Below are positions 26,003 to 35,966 of a stretch of 64,000 nucleotides of DNA, one piece after another. The position numbers were made by a program, and so were the translations under genes. Location: NCBI GenBank assembly GCA_900467185.1, contig UBPA01000007.1, positions 310,001-374,000 on the forward strand, written 5' to 3'. The notes under the pieces are model-generated. The model had not been told where the DNA came from, ran no database searches, and worked only from the letters and a program-made list of their open reading frames with translations. The DNA comes from Hyphomicrobiales bacterium. GTDB lineage: Bacteria > Pseudomonadota > Alphaproteobacteria > Rhizobiales > Rhizobiaceae. Within the stretch, counting starts at the first letter, position 1. Every line of letters begins with the position of its first letter.

Positions 26003-28000
26003 ATGGATACCATCATCAAAGCGGTCGTCTTCCTGCCGCTCATCGGCTTCTTGATCGCGGGCCTGTTCGGCTCGAAGATCGGCGCGAAGGCCTCGGAATA
26101 CGTGACCACCGGCCTCATGGGCGTCGTTGCCGTCCTGTCCTGGGTCGTATTCGTCCATGTCGGCCTCGGCGAGACGGAGATGATCAAGGTCTTCGTCATG
26201 CGCTGGATCCAGACCGGCAGTTTCGACACCGAATGGGCGTTCCGCGTGGACACGCTGACAGCGGTGATGTTCGTCGTCGTCAACACCGTGTCGTTCCTGG
26301 TGCACCTCTATTCGATCGGCTACATGCACCACGATCCGCACCGTCCGCGGTTCTTCGCCTATCTCTCGCTGTTCACCTTCGCCATGCTGATGCTGGTGAC
26401 ATCGGACAACCTGCTGCAGATGTTCTTCGGCTGGGAAGGTGTGGGTCTCGCATCCTACCTCCTCATTGGCTTCTGGTACAAGAAGCCCTCGGCAAGTGCC
26501 GCAGCCATGAAGGCCTTCATCGTCAACCGCGTCGGCGACTTCGGCTTCGCACTCGGCATCTTCGGCGTCTTCGTCCTGTTCGGTTCGATCTCGTTCGAAA
26601 CGATCTTTGCGACCGCGGCGACCTACCTGCCGGCTGAAGGTGCGGCCAACGCCGCGGAGCCGGTCATCACGCTGTTCGGCCTGCATCTCGACCGTGCCGA
26701 CGCCGTCACCGGCGTCGCTCTGCTGCTCTTCATGGGCGCGATGGGCAAGTCGGCGCAGTTCCTGCTGCACACCTGGCTGCCGGACGCCATGGAAGGCCCG
26801 ACCCCGGTTTCCGCGCTCATTCACGCCGCGACCATGGTCACGGCGGGCGTCTTCCTCGTCGCACGCATGTCGCCGGTGTTCGAGCTGTCGCCGACGGCTC
26901 TGACCGTGGTGACGCTGATCGGTGCGATCACCGCCTTCTTCGCAGCCACCGTCGGTCTCGTGCAGAACGACATCAAGCGCGTCATCGCCTATTCGACCTG
27001 CTCGCAGCTCGGCTATATGTTCGTCGCGCTCGGCGTCGGCGCCTATGGTGCGGCCGTGTTCCACCTCTTCACGCACGCCTTCTTCAAGGCGCTCCTGTTC
27101 CTGTGCGCCGGTTCGGTCATCCATGCCGTCGATGGCGAGCAGGACATGCGCCACATGGGCGGCCTGCGTCCGCACATCAAGATCACCTTCGCGATGATGC
27201 TGATCGGAACGCTCGCCATCACCGGTGTCGGCATTCCCTTCACGCCGGTCGGCTTTGCCGGCTTCTTCTCCAAGGACGTGATCATCGAGGCGACCTATGC
27301 CTCGCACTCGCCGCTCTCGGGCTTTGCCTTCACGCTGCTGGTCATCGCCGCGCTGTTCACGAGCTTCTATTCCTGGCGCCTGATGTTCCTGACCTTCTTC
27401 GGCAAGCCGCGCGCGAGCCATGAGGTCATGCATCACGTGCATGAGTCGCCGATGGTCATGCTGCTGCCGCTCTTCGTCCTCGGCTTCGGCGCTGTCGTCG
27501 CGGGCTTCCTCGGCGAGGGCTACTTCTACGGCCACGAATATGCCGAATTCTGGCAGGGTGCGCTGTTCACCTCGGCGGAAAACGAACTGCTGGAAGAATT
27601 CCACCACGTTCCGGCTCTGGTTGCGCTCAGCCCGTTCATCGCCATGGTGATCGGCTTCGTCACAGCCTGGTATTTCTACATCAAGTCGCCGGAGACGCCG
27701 AAGGCACTGGCCCGCCAGCATCGCGGCCTCTATCAGTTCCTTTTGAACAAGTGGTACTTCGACGAGCTCTACGATTTCCTGTTCGTGCGTCCCGCCAAGC
27801 GTCTCGGCACCTTCCTCTGGAAGGAGGGTGACGGTCGTGTCATCGACGGCTTCGGTCCGAACGGCGTCGCCGCCCGGGTCATGGACGTCACGCGCGGCGT
27901 CGTGCGCCTGCAGACCGGTTACCTCTATCACTATGCGTTCGTGATGCTGATCGGCATCGCGGCCCTCGTTACCTGGATGATGCTCGGGAGCTCCTTCTGA
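26003..28000 (+). CDS. nuoL: NADH-quinone oxidoreductase subunit L (antiporter-like)
   Basis: At 665 residues this is the most distal proton-pumping subunit, with about 16 TM helices and a long C-terminal lateral helix. Landmarks are [39 protein letters not shown] with the key Glu, [20 protein letters not shown] and the conserved Lys-containing helix [20 protein letters not shown]. Its TGA overlaps the nuoM ATG at 28000 by one base. Confidence 0.97.
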   Translation: MDTIIKAVVFLPLIGFLIAGLFGSKIGAKASEYVTTGLMGVVAVLSWVVFVHVGLGETEMIKVFVMRWIQTGSFDTEWAFRVDTLTAVMFVVVNTVSFLVHLYSIGYMHHDPHRPRFFAYLSLFTFAMLMLVTSDNLLQMFFGWEGVGLASYLLIGFWYKKPSASAAAMKAFIVNRVGDFGFALGIFGVFVLFGSISFETIFATAATYLPAEGAANAAEPVITLFGLHLDRADAVTGVALLLFMGAMGKSAQFLLHTWLPDAMEGPTPVSALIHAATMVTAGVFLVARMSPVFELSPTALTVVTLIGAITAFFAATVGLVQNDIKRVIAYSTCSQLGYMFVALGVGAYGAAVFHLFTHAFFKALLFLCAGSVIHAVDGEQDMRHMGGLRPHIKITFAMMLIGTLAITGVGIPFTPVGFAGFFSKDVIIEATYASHSPLSGFAFTLLVIAALFTSFYSWRLMFLTFFGKPRASHEVMHHVHESPMVMLLPLFVLGFGAVVAGFLGEGYFYGHEYAEFWQGALFTSAENELLEEFHHVPALVALSPFIAMVIGFVTAWYFYIKSPETPKALARQHRGLYQFLLNKWYFDELYDFLFVRPAKRLGTFLWKEGDGRVIDGFGPNGVAARVMDVTRGVVRLQTGYLYHYAFVMLIGIAALVTWMMLGSSF

Positions 28001-29511
28001 TGACCGATTGGCCCATTCTCTCGGCGGTCACCTTCCTGCCGCTGGTCGGCGTTGTGCTCCTGCTTCTGATGCGTGACGACAGCGCGGCCGGTCGCCGCAA
28101 CGTGCTCAACATCTCGCTCGCGACGACGGTCGTCACCTTCCTGCTCTCGCTCTTCATCTGGGCCGGGTTCGACAATGCGAACCCCGGCTTCCAGATGGTC
28201 GAGCGTCATGCCTGGCTCGGCACCGGCATCTCCTACCATCTGGGCGTCGACGGCATTTCCATGCTGTTCGTCATCCTGACGACGTTCCTGATGCCCTTCT
28301 GCGTGCTGGCCAGCTGGCACTCGGTCGAAAAGCGCATCAAGTCCTACATGATCGCCTTCCTGCTGCTGCAGGTCGTCATGACGGGCGTGTTCGTCTCGCT
28401 CGATATCGTGCTCTTCTACGTCTTCTTCGAAGCGACCCTGATCCCGATGTTCGTCATCATCGGCGTTTGGGGCGGCAAGGAGCGTGTCTATGCGAGCTAC
28501 AAGTTCTTTCTCTATACGCTGTTCGGCTCGGTCCTGATGATGCTCGCCATCATGGCGATGTACTGGCAGACCGGCACGACCGACATGGTCGAGCTGCTGA
28601 AGGCCGGCTTCCCCGCGGGCATGCAGACCTGGCTCTGGCTCGCCTGCTTCGCAGCCTTCGCCGTGAAGATGCCGATGTGGCCCGTTCACACCTGGCTGCC
28701 GGATGCGCACGTTCAGGCACCGACCGCCGGGTCCGTCATCCTTGCCGGCGTCATGCTGAAACTCGGCGGCTACGGCATGGTCCGCATCTCGCTCGGCATG
28801 TTCCCGCTGGCTTCCGAGCAGTTCGCGCCTCTGGTCTTCACGCTGTCCGTCGTCGCCATCATCTACACCTCGCTGGTCGCGATGATGCAGCAGGACATCA
28901 AGAAGCTGATCGCATACTCCTCCGTCGCCCACATGGGCTACGTGACCATGGGGATCTTCGCGGCCAATGTGCAGGGCGTGCAGGGCGCGATCTTCCAGAT
29001 GCTGTCGCATGGTATCGTCTCCTCGGCGCTCTTCCTCTGCGTCGGCGTGGTCTACGATCGTCTGCACACCCGCGAGATCTCGGCCTATGGCGGTCTCGTC
29101 AACAACATGCCGAAATACGCCGTGATCTTCATGATCTTCACCATGGCGAATGTCGGCCTTCCCGGCACCTCCGGCTTCGTCGGGGAAATCACGACCCTGC
29201 TCGGTGCCTTCCAGGCCAACACCTGGGTCGCCTTCTTCGCCACGACCGGCGTCATCCTGTCCGCCTGCTACGCCCTCTGGCTCTATCGCCGCGTGATGTT
29301 CGGCGCGCTTGAGAAGGAGAAGCTGAAGGCTCTGCTCGACCTGTCGCCGCGTGAAAAGGTCATCCTCTACCCGCTCGCGGTGCTCACCATCTTCTTCGGC
29401 GTCTATCCGGCGCCGGTCTTCGATGCCACGGCGGCTTCCGTCGATGTGCTGGTCCATAACTACACGACCGCCGTTCAGGCAGCGCAGTCCCTTGCGCTCT
29501 CGGCAAACTGA
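28000..29511 (+). CDS. nuoM: NADH-quinone oxidoreductase subunit M (antiporter-like)
   Basis: This 503-residue proton-pumping subunit has about 14 TM helices. It has the catalytic Glu in [20 protein letters not shown], the Lys in [20 protein letters not shown], and [19 protein letters not shown]. The start at 28000 overlaps the nuoL stop. It ends 18 bases before nuoN, with GGGGCGAGAGAAAC as the ribosome-binding region of the latter. Confidence 0.97.
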   Translation: MTDWPILSAVTFLPLVGVVLLLLMRDDSAAGRRNVLNISLATTVVTFLLSLFIWAGFDNANPGFQMVERHAWLGTGISYHLGVDGISMLFVILTTFLMPFCVLASWHSVEKRIKSYMIAFLLLQVVMTGVFVSLDIVLFYVFFEATLIPMFVIIGVWGGKERVYASYKFFLYTLFGSVLMMLAIMAMYWQTGTTDMVELLKAGFPAGMQTWLWLACFAAFAVKMPMWPVHTWLPDAHVQAPTAGSVILAGVMLKLGGYGMVRISLGMFPLASEQFAPLVFTLSVVAIIYTSLVAMMQQDIKKLIAYSSVAHMGYVTMGIFAANVQGVQGAIFQMLSHGIVSSALFLCVGVVYDRLHTREISAYGGLVNNMPKYAVIFMIFTMANVGLPGTSGFVGEITTLLGAFQANTWVAFFATTGVILSACYALWLYRRVMFGALEKEKLKALLDLSPREKVILYPLAVLTIFFGVYPAPVFDATAASVDVLVHNYTTAVQAAQSLALSAN

Positions 29512-29529
29512 CGACGGGGCGAGAGAAAC

Positions 29530-30969
29530 ATGAACGCTGATATTCTGGTCGCTAGTCTTCATCTGTCGCTTCCCGAAGTGACGCTGGCCATCGGGGCGCT
29601 CGCGCTTCTGATGATCGGCGTCTTCACGGGCGAACGGTCTTCCGGCCTCGTGACCTGGCTGGCGATCGCGGTGCTGGTCGTTGCCGGCGTTCTGCTGGCG
29701 AACACAGGCGACGGCGTTGCCTACAATGGCGCCTTCGTCGCCGATCCGTTCGCCCGCTTCATGAAGATGCTGACCTTGTTCGCATCCATCGTCGCGCTTT
29801 TCCTCTCGGCAGGGCAGGCGAAGATCTTTGGTCTCGACCGGTTCGAGTATCCCGTGCTCGTCGTTCTGGCGACGCTCGGCATGCTCTTGATGATCTCCGC
29901 CAACGACATGATGTCGCTCTATATGGCGCTGGAACTGCAGTCGCTCGCCGCCTATGTCGTCGCTGCCATGAATCGCGACGATCTCCGTTCGACGGAAGCC
30001 GGCCTGAAGTACTTCGTGCTCGGCGCGCTGTCCTCCGGCATGCTGCTCTACGGCATGTCGCTGGTCTACGGCTTCACGGGCCATACCGGCTTCGTGGAAA
30101 TTGCCGCCGCCCTCACGGCGGAAGGCCGTTCGCTCGGGCTCGTCTTCGGTCTCGTCTTCGTGCTCGCCGGCGTTGCCTTCAAGATCTCGGCCGTGCCGTT
30201 CCATATGTGGACGCCGGACGTCTACGAAGGCGCGCCGACCCCGGTCACGGCCTTTTTCGCCGGCGCCCCGAAGATCGCGGCCATCGCCATGCTGGTCCGC
30301 GTCGTCGTTACCGCCTTCGAGCCCATTCAGCTCGATTGGCAGCAGATCATCGTCTTCATCTCGATCGCCTCCATGGTGCTCGGCTCGTTTGCCGCCATCG
30401 GCCAGAAGAACCTGAAGCGCCTGATGGCCTATTCCTCCATCGGCCACATGGGCTATGCGCTGGTGGGTCTCTCCGCCGGCTCCATGGCGGGCGTGCGCGG
30501 CGTCGTCCTCTACATGCTGATCTACATGGTCATGACGCTCGGCACCTTCGCCTGCATCCTCGCCATGCGCCGCAAGGAAGGCCATCACGTTGAGCAGGTC
30601 GATGATCTCGCCGGTCTGTCGCAGACCAATCCCTTTATGGCCGTGGTGCTCACGATCCTGATGTTCTCGCTGGCCGGCATTCCGCCGCTAGCAGGCTTTT
30701 TCGCCAAGTACTTCGTGTTCATGGCGGCGATCGAGGCCAAGCTCTATGCGCTTGCCGTCATCGGCGTCCTCGCCTCCGTCGTCGGTGCCTATTACTACCT
30801 GCGCGTCATCAAGCTGATGTGGTTCGATGAACCTGCCGGCGAGTTCGCGCGCCCCTCAGGCTCGCTGAAGCTGGTCTACGGCCTCTCCGGCCTCTTCATC
30901 GTCGGCTATGTCATCGTCGGCGGCCCGATCGGTGCGGCGGCCGAAGCCGCAGCCCGGACATTCTTTTGA
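29530..30969 (+). CDS. nuoN: NADH-quinone oxidoreductase subunit N (antiporter-like)
   Basis: This 479-residue proton-pumping subunit is the last core nuo gene. It has the family helix [40 protein letters not shown] and [19 protein letters not shown]. The last codons read TTC TTT TGA, and the TTG inside this sequence is the start of birA, a four-base overlap. All 14 core complex I subunits (A to N) are therefore present and intact in this cluster. Confidence 0.97.
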   Translation: MNADILVASLHLSLPEVTLAIGALALLMIGVFTGERSSGLVTWLAIAVLVVAGVLLANTGDGVAYNGAFVADPFARFMKMLTLFASIVALFLSAGQAKIFGLDRFEYPVLVVLATLGMLLMISANDMMSLYMALELQSLAAYVVAAMNRDDLRSTEAGLKYFVLGALSSGMLLYGMSLVYGFTGHTGFVEIAAALTAEGRSLGLVFGLVFVLAGVAFKISAVPFHMWTPDVYEGAPTPVTAFFAGAPKIAAIAMLVRVVVTAFEPIQLDWQQIIVFISIASMVLGSFAAIGQKNLKRLMAYSSIGHMGYALVGLSAGSMAGVRGVVLYMLIYMVMTLGTFACILAMRRKEGHHVEQVDDLAGLSQTNPFMAVVLTILMFSLAGIPPLAGFFAKYFVFMAAIEAKLYALAVIGVLASVVGAYYYLRVIKLMWFDEPAGEFARPSGSLKLVYGLSGLFIVGYVIVGGPIGAAAEAAARTFF

Positions 30970-31733
30970 ACGGCCAGGGCCGGCTCACCCGAACGTCCAT
31001 CGACGACTTCCGCCACGTCGCCCTGGACGCGGTGGGCTCCACCAACACAGAGTGCCTTGCGCGCGCGCGCGCGGGCGATCCGGGAAATCTCTGGATCACA
31101 GCCGGCCGGCAGACCGATGGTCGCGGCCGGCGTGGTCGTGCCTGGAGTTCGGAACCCGGCAATCTCTATTCCTCGCTGCTCCTGATCGACCCGGCCCCGC
31201 TGGAGATGATCCAGTCGCTGCCGCTTGCGGTCGCCGTTGCCGTTCGCGACGCCATGCAGGCCGTCCTGCCAGCAGGCGCACGGGCGGCTGAGATCAAGTG
31301 GCCGAACGACATCCTCATCGGTGGACAGAAGACCTGCGGCATCCTGCTCGAAGGCGAGCGACTGGCGGATGGGCGCTATGCTCTGGTGATCGGCTGCGGC
31401 GTCAATGTCGTCAGCGCACCGGAGCACGGTCTCTATCCGCTGACAAATCTGCGCAGCGAGGGGTCTTCGGCATCCGCCGAGGAACTCTTCGCGCATCTCT
31501 TCATGACCATGGCCGAAACGCTCGGCATCTGGAACGGTGGGCTCGGGATCGGCGACATCATCTCGCTCTGGCGGCAGCATGCCGTGGGCATAGGTCGCCC
31601 CATCACGGTCAATCTTCCCGATCGGTTGATCCAGGGACGTTTTGACGACATCGACGGCTCCGGCCAATTAATTCTCACGGATGAAAACGGCATGCGCCGG
31701 CATATAGCCGCCGGCGATGTCTTTTTCGGATGA
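30966..31733 (+). CDS. birA: Biotin--[acetyl-CoA carboxylase] ligase, without DNA-binding domain
   Basis: This 255-residue enzyme activates biotin with ATP and attaches it to the carrier protein of acetyl-CoA carboxylase and related enzymes. The biotin loop GRGRRG is at residues 52-57 and the catalytic [10 protein letters not shown] begins at Lys111, followed by KTCGILLE and the C-terminal SH3-like domain. The N-terminal helix-turn-helix of E. coli BirA is missing, so it cannot act as the classical biotin repressor. The start codon is TTG at 30966, overlapping the nuoN stop, which places it in the nuo transcript. Confidence 0.92.
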   Translation: MNGQGRLTRTSIDDFRHVALDAVGSTNTECLARARAGDPGNLWITAGRQTDGRGRRGRAWSSEPGNLYSSLLLIDPAPLEMIQSLPLAVAVAVRDAMQAVLPAGARAAEIKWPNDILIGGQKTCGILLEGERLADGRYALVIGCGVNVVSAPEHGLYPLTNLRSEGSSASAEELFAHLFMTMAETLGIWNGGLGIGDIISLWRQHAVGIGRPITVNLPDRLIQGRFDDIDGSGQLILTDENGMRRHIAAGDVFFG

Positions 31734-31752
31734 AACAAGGCACAATTCTCTG

Positions 31753-33423
31753 ATGACTGAGAAAAACGAACTGGTTTTCCTGCCGCTCGGCGGCGTAGGC
31801 GAAATCGGCATGAACCTCGCGCTCTATGGTTACGGCCCCGCCGCCAACCGCGAGTGGATCATGGTCGATTGCGGCGTGACCTTCCCGGGGCCGGATCTGC
31901 CGGGCGTGGACCTCGTGCTCCCCGACATCCGCTTCCTCGCGGACAAGCTCAAGAGCCTCAAGGGCATCGTGATCACGCATGCCCATGAGGATCACTACGG
32001 CGCGCTGTCCGACCTGTGGCCGGGCCTCAACGTTCCCGTCTATGCCTCGCCCTTCACGGCGGGCATGCTGGAGGCCAAGCGCCAGTACGAGCGCAGCCGC
32101 AACGAGGTGCCGATCACCATCTTCAAGCAAGGCGACCGCGTGCAGATCGGCCCGTTCGAAGTCGAGGCCGTCGGGGTCAACCATTCCATCCCAGAGCCAA
32201 TGTCGCTCGTCATCCGCACGCCGCTCGGCAATCTCGTCCACACCGGCGACTGGAAGATCGACCATGCGCCGTCGCTCGGGCCGCTGACCGATGGCGAGCG
32301 GTTCACCGCCGTCGGCGACGAGGGCGTGCTGGCGCTGATGTGCGACTCCACCAACGCGCTGCGCGATGGCGTCTCTCCCTCCGAGGAGGAGGTTTCCGCC
32401 AGCCTCGAAAAGGTCATCCGCTCTGCGGAAGGCCGTGTCGCCATCACCACCTTCTCGTCGAATGTCGGCCGTATCCGCTCGATCGCCAAGGCGGCCGCAG
32501 GTGCCGGACGCGAAGTGCTGCTGATGGGTTCGTCCATGAAGCGTGTGGTGCAGGTCGCTCGCGATGTCGGCCTCATGGAAGGCATCCCGCCCTTCATCAG
32601 CGAAGACGAATTCGGCTTCATTCCGCGCGATCGCGTCGTGGTCATCCTCACTGGCAGCCAGGGTGAGCCCCGCGCGGCGCTGGCGAAGATCGCCCGCGAC
32701 GAGATGCGCAATGTTGCCTTCTCCTCCGGCGATACGGTTGTGTTCTCCTCGCGCGCCATTCCCGGCAACGAGAAGGCGATCAACGAGATCAAGAACGGTC
32801 TGATCGAACAGGGGATCCTGATCGTCACCGATAGCGACGCTCTGGTTCACGTGTCGGGCCATCCCCGCCGCAACGAGCTGAAGCAGATGTACCAGTGGAT
32901 CCGTCCGAAGCTGTTGGTGCCGGTCCATGGCGAAGCAGCGCATCTGGTCGGGCAGATGGAGCTTGGCCTGCAGTCCGGCATTCCGAACGTGCCGCGTGTC
33001 CGCAACGGCGATATCCTGCGGCTCGCGCCCGGCATGGCGCAGGTCATCGGCGAAGCCCCGCATGGCCGCATCTTCAAGGATGGCGGTCTGATCGGCGACT
33101 TCCAGGAGATGGGCATCGGCGACCGTCGCAAGCTGTCCTTCGCCGGCCACGTCTCTGTCAATGTCGTGCTTGATGCGCGCTACGACTTCGCCTCCGACCC
33201 GATCGTCGTGCCGATCGGCCTGCCCGAGTTCGACGACGAGGGCGAGGACATGAACGACACGCTGTATGATGCCGTGCTCGGTGCGGTCGAAAGCATTCCG
33301 CGCGCGCGCCGCAAGGACCTCGCCATGGTGCAGGAAGCCGTGCGTCGCGCCATTCGCGGTACGGCCAACGATGTCTGGGGCAAGAAGCCGGTCGTGACTG
33401 TCTTTATCAACCGCATGTCCTGA
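31753..33423 (+). CDS. rnj: Ribonuclease J
   Basis: This 556-residue metallo-beta-lactamase/beta-CASP RNase is expected to have 5'-3' exo- and endonuclease activity in rRNA and mRNA maturation. The metal motif HAHEDH is at residues 76-81, with GDWKIDH, a beta-CASP region (SGDTVVFSSRAIPGNE) and a late VHVSGH. The ATG at 31753 begins MTEKNELVFLPLGG, as expected for the family; an upstream in-frame ATG at 31717 lies inside birA. It follows birA by 19 bases and is probably the last gene of the nuo transcript. Two hairpins follow. Confidence 0.93.
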   Translation: MTEKNELVFLPLGGVGEIGMNLALYGYGPAANREWIMVDCGVTFPGPDLPGVDLVLPDIRFLADKLKSLKGIVITHAHEDHYGALSDLWPGLNVPVYASPFTAGMLEAKRQYERSRNEVPITIFKQGDRVQIGPFEVEAVGVNHSIPEPMSLVIRTPLGNLVHTGDWKIDHAPSLGPLTDGERFTAVGDEGVLALMCDSTNALRDGVSPSEEEVSASLEKVIRSAEGRVAITTFSSNVGRIRSIAKAAAGAGREVLLMGSSMKRVVQVARDVGLMEGIPPFISEDEFGFIPRDRVVVILTGSQGEPRAALAKIARDEMRNVAFSSGDTVVFSSRAIPGNEKAINEIKNGLIEQGILIVTDSDALVHVSGHPRRNELKQMYQWIRPKLLVPVHGEAAHLVGQMELGLQSGIPNVPRVRNGDILRLAPGMAQVIGEAPHGRIFKDGGLIGDFQEMGIGDRRKLSFAGHVSVNVVLDARYDFASDPIVVPIGLPEFDDEGEDMNDTLYDAVLGAVESIPRARRKDLAMVQEAVRRAIRGTANDVWGKKPVVTVFINRMS

Positions 33424-33430
33424 CGCTACG

Positions 33431-33471
33431 CGAGAGTCTGGCAGGTTCATTCTGAGCCAGCCAGACTCTCG
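33431..33471 (+). terminator. Hairpin after rnj, possible terminator
   Basis: A perfect 12-base stem, CGAGAGTCTGGC (33431-33442) with GCCAGACTCTCG (33460-33471), encloses a 17-base loop eight bases after the rnj stop. The following ATTCCCTTGT is only a weak T-tract, so it may act with the next hairpin. Confidence 0.6.
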
Positions 33472-33551
33472 ATTCCCTTGTCATCGTTTGTCTGTTCCGG
33501 ATAACCGGATCCCACGTATCCCTGATAAACTCTCGTTCACGTAAAGCAGGT

Positions 33552-33589
33552 AGGCCTTCGGTGTGACAGCGCCGGAGGCCTTTTCGTTT
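33552..33589 (+). terminator. Intrinsic terminator upstream of the DUF1467 gene
   Basis: AGGCCTTCGG (33552-33561) pairs with CCGGAGGCCT (33572-33581), with one mismatch, and is followed by TTTTCGTTT. It lies about 130 bases after rnj and about 70 bases before the next gene, and probably ends the long nuo-birA-rnj transcript. Confidence 0.7.
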
Positions 33590-33657
33590 GCGTCCGGCTT
33601 CCGGCGCGTCATGGCACAGCGTATAAGAGGGGTCAGCTTCTCAACCGGGATGTCGTC

Positions 33658-33927
33658 ATGCCGATCTTTTCCGTCTTCGCCATCTACTTCATCATTTGGT
33701 GGATGACGCTCTTCATCGTTCTGCCGATCGGACTGCGCACACAGGCGGAGGAGCGGGACGTGGTGCCGGGAAGCGTGGAAAGCGCGCCTGCAAGGTTTCG
33801 GGCATTGCGCATCTTCGGCCTGACGACCATCCTCGCCGCCGTGATCCATATGGCCTGGTACGTGCTGTCCGTTCGCTACGGCTATGGCATCGACGCCATC
33901 CCACAGTTCGCGCCGAAGTTCTATTAA
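33658..33927 (+). CDS. DUF1467 family membrane protein
   Basis: This 89-residue protein fits the DUF1467 family of alphaproteobacteria. It has an N-terminal TM helix (FAIYFIIWWMTLFIVLPIGL), a short polar loop with RTQAEERDVVPGS, and a second TM helix (ILAAVIHMAWYVLSV). It is conserved next to proS in rhizobia. No biochemical role is known to me. The ATG at 33658 is the only start that keeps the first helix intact. Confidence 0.85.
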   Translation: MPIFSVFAIYFIIWWMTLFIVLPIGLRTQAEERDVVPGSVESAPARFRALRIFGLTTILAAVIHMAWYVLSVRYGYGIDAIPQFAPKFY

Positions 33928-34101
33928 GGACGCCACCAAGCGGCGACCAAGTAAGTGGGCGCAAGGCAAGTTATCGTTCTAGCAGATAAACATTTGCTCA
34001 ATAGTTTGGCAGATGCTCATTCAATCGGGAGGTTACGTCGCCGGTCTCGGTTCGCAGGCGATCCCGGCATGCGACCTAAGGAGATCGGAACCATCAAAAA
34101 G

Positions 34102-34134
34102 CCAAAAAAAAACAAGGCTAAAAGCCTTGTTTTA
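34102..34134 (-). terminator. Strong intrinsic terminator (best on minus strand)
   Basis: ACAAGGCT (34112-34119) and AGCCTTGT (34123-34130) form a stem. On the minus strand it is followed by a run of nine T residues (the A-run at about 34104-34112). On the plus strand only TTTTA follows. It is the clearest RNA 3' end in this gap. Confidence 0.75.
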
Positions 34135-34255
34135 TAAGCAATCGCGTGACCCGTAACCGTTGCCGGTGGCTGCGTATGACCGCGCCTAAGATCTGATCCT
34201 CCCAAGACTTTTTCCGCGACGTCGACAAGAATTTAATCTTCCTGCCTGTTTTGTG
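34103..34255 (-). ncRNA. Candidate small RNA upstream of proS (alpha-r9 / Smr9C-like by position)
   Basis: The 700-base gap between the DUF1467 gene and proS contains a textbook terminator that is strongest on the minus strand, which implies a leftward transcript of about 100-150 nt ending near 34103. From memory, the alphaproteobacterial sRNA family alpha-r9 (Smr9C of Sinorhizobium meliloti, about 150 nt) lies in exactly this interval. I recall the locus but not its strand or sequence. I see no convincing -35/-10 pair, so the 5' end is a guess. A plus-strand RNA of 33985-34134 using the same hairpin is the alternative. The gap has no supported protein gene. Confidence 0.4.
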
Positions 34256-34628
34256 TGCTGAAACTAACCCAAATCGCTGCGGGTGTCATCAGGTTTTTTT
34301 GCATTTATGCTACAGTCCAGCAAAAAATATTCATTGACACGAAGAGGTCATTTGCCGTTACTCGCGCTCCCTTTTCCTGCTTCGATCTGTCGCAGAAAGC
34401 GGGCAGGGGGCTTATGCCGCAGGCACTGCGCGCCACCCGTCGCCACACGGGTTTTCTTCCCGCCACGAAGCGTTTAAGACCTCCAGCGTGGATGCTAGCG
34501 GATTCGAGCGATCGGATCGCATCATCCGTCGTTCGTCCATACGGCTCCGCGCAAGGCACAAGCCGTAAGCAAACCTCATTTCGCCCGAATCCGTGCTTAA
34601 ACGGAAGGCGCCACTCCGGAACCCGTTC

Positions 34629-35957
34629 ATGCGTCTGTCCCGCTATTTCATGCCGATCCTGAAGGAAAACCCCAAGGAAGCGGAGATCGTCTCGCATCGC
34701 CTGATGCTGCGCGCCGGCATGATCCGCCAGCAGAGCCAGGGCATCTATTCCTGGTTGCCGCTCGGCAAGCGTGTGCTCGACAAGGTCAATGGCATCATCC
34801 GCCAGGAGCAGAATCGTGCCGGCGCCATCGAGCTCTCCATGCCGACCCTGCAGTCGGCCGAGCTCTGGCAGGAAAGCGGGCGCTACGACGATTACGGCAA
34901 GGAAATGCTACGCATCAAGGACCGCCAGGAGCGTCCGATGCTCTACGGCCCGACCAACGAGGAGATGATCACCGACATCTTCCGGTCGTCGGTCAAGTCC
35001 TACAAGAACCTGCCGCTTAATCTCTACCATATCCAGCTGAAGTTCCGCGACGAGATCCGCCCGCGTTTCGGCACCATGCGCTCGCGCGAATTCGTCATGA
35101 AGGACGCCTATTCCTTCGACCTGACGAAGGAAGGCGCAGAGCATTCCTATCGCAAGATGTTCACCGCCTATCTGCGCACGTTTTCGCGGCTTGGCCTGCG
35201 CGCCATTCCGATGCGCGCCGATACCGGGCCGATCGGCGGCGATCTCAGCCACGAGTTCATCATTCTGGCCGAGACCGGCGAGTCCGAGGTGTTCAGCCAT
35301 CGCAATTTCGTGAACTTCGACATCCCCGCGGAAACAACCGATTTCGACGATGTCGCGGCGCTGCAGGCCATCTTCGACCAGTGGACGTCGGTCTATGCCG
35401 CGACGTCGGAAATGCACGACGCGGCCGCGTTCGACGCGATCCCGGAAAACGAGCGTCTGTCCGCTCGCGGCATCGAGGTCGGGCACATCTTCTACTTCGG
35501 CACCAAATATTCCGAACCCATGGGCGCCAAGGTTCAGGGCCCCGATGGCAAGGAACACCTCGTGCATATGGGCTCCTACGGCATCGGGCCGACGCGCCTC
35601 GTGCCGGCGATCATCGAGGCCTCGCATGACGAGAACGGGATCATCTGGCCGGCATCCGTCGCGCCGTTCGATGCCGTGATCATCAACATGAAGGCCGGCG
35701 ATGCCGCCTGCGACGCGGCCTGCGAGACGATCTACGCAGCCCTGTCCAAGGCTGGCATCGACACGCTCTACGACGACACCGACGACCGCGCTGGCACCAA
35801 GTTCGCGACGGCCGATCTCATCGGCGTGCCCACGCAGATCATCGCCGGGCCGCGGGCGGTTGCGGCGGGCGAGGTCGAGCTGAAGGATCGCAAGACCGGT
35901 GTGCGCGAGACCATGACCATCGAAGCTGCGATCAACAAGCTGACCGCTGCGAAATAA
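34629..35957 (+). CDS. proS: Prolyl-tRNA synthetase (short alphaproteobacterial type)
   Basis: This 442-residue class II synthetase charges tRNA-Pro. The start at 34629 ([15 protein letters not shown]) is the usual one; the open frame extends to 34593. Class II motifs are visible: [20 protein letters not shown] and [14 protein letters not shown], followed by an anticodon-binding domain ([15 protein letters not shown]). The roughly 180-residue INS editing domain of E. coli ProS is absent, which is normal for this group and implies that mischarged tRNA-Pro must be cleared by other proteins. lolC follows after 9 bases. Confidence 0.95.
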   Translation: MRLSRYFMPILKENPKEAEIVSHRLMLRAGMIRQQSQGIYSWLPLGKRVLDKVNGIIRQEQNRAGAIELSMPTLQSAELWQESGRYDDYGKEMLRIKDRQERPMLYGPTNEEMITDIFRSSVKSYKNLPLNLYHIQLKFRDEIRPRFGTMRSREFVMKDAYSFDLTKEGAEHSYRKMFTAYLRTFSRLGLRAIPMRADTGPIGGDLSHEFIILAETGESEVFSHRNFVNFDIPAETTDFDDVAALQAIFDQWTSVYAATSEMHDAAAFDAIPENERLSARGIEVGHIFYFGTKYSEPMGAKVQGPDGKEHLVHMGSYGIGPTRLVPAIIEASHDENGIIWPASVAPFDAVIINMKAGDAACDAACETIYAALSKAGIDTLYDDTDDRAGTKFATADLIGVPTQIIAGPRAVAAGEVELKDRKTGVRETMTIEAAINKLTAAK

Positions 35958-35966
35958 GGACCAGGC

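Noticed and set aside
25058-30588. Two minus-strand frames of 957 and 885 codons
   Set aside because: They lie opposite nuoJ to nuoN. Their composition (Asp, His, Glu, Arg, Gln) is the typical antisense shadow of membrane-protein genes in high-GC DNA.
33955-34137. Plus-strand frame of 60 codons in the DUF1467-proS gap
   Set aside because: It starts with GTG, lacks a ribosome-binding site and runs through the terminator hairpin. A 22-codon ATG version (34069) is basic and low-complexity and is better explained by the A-run and hairpin.
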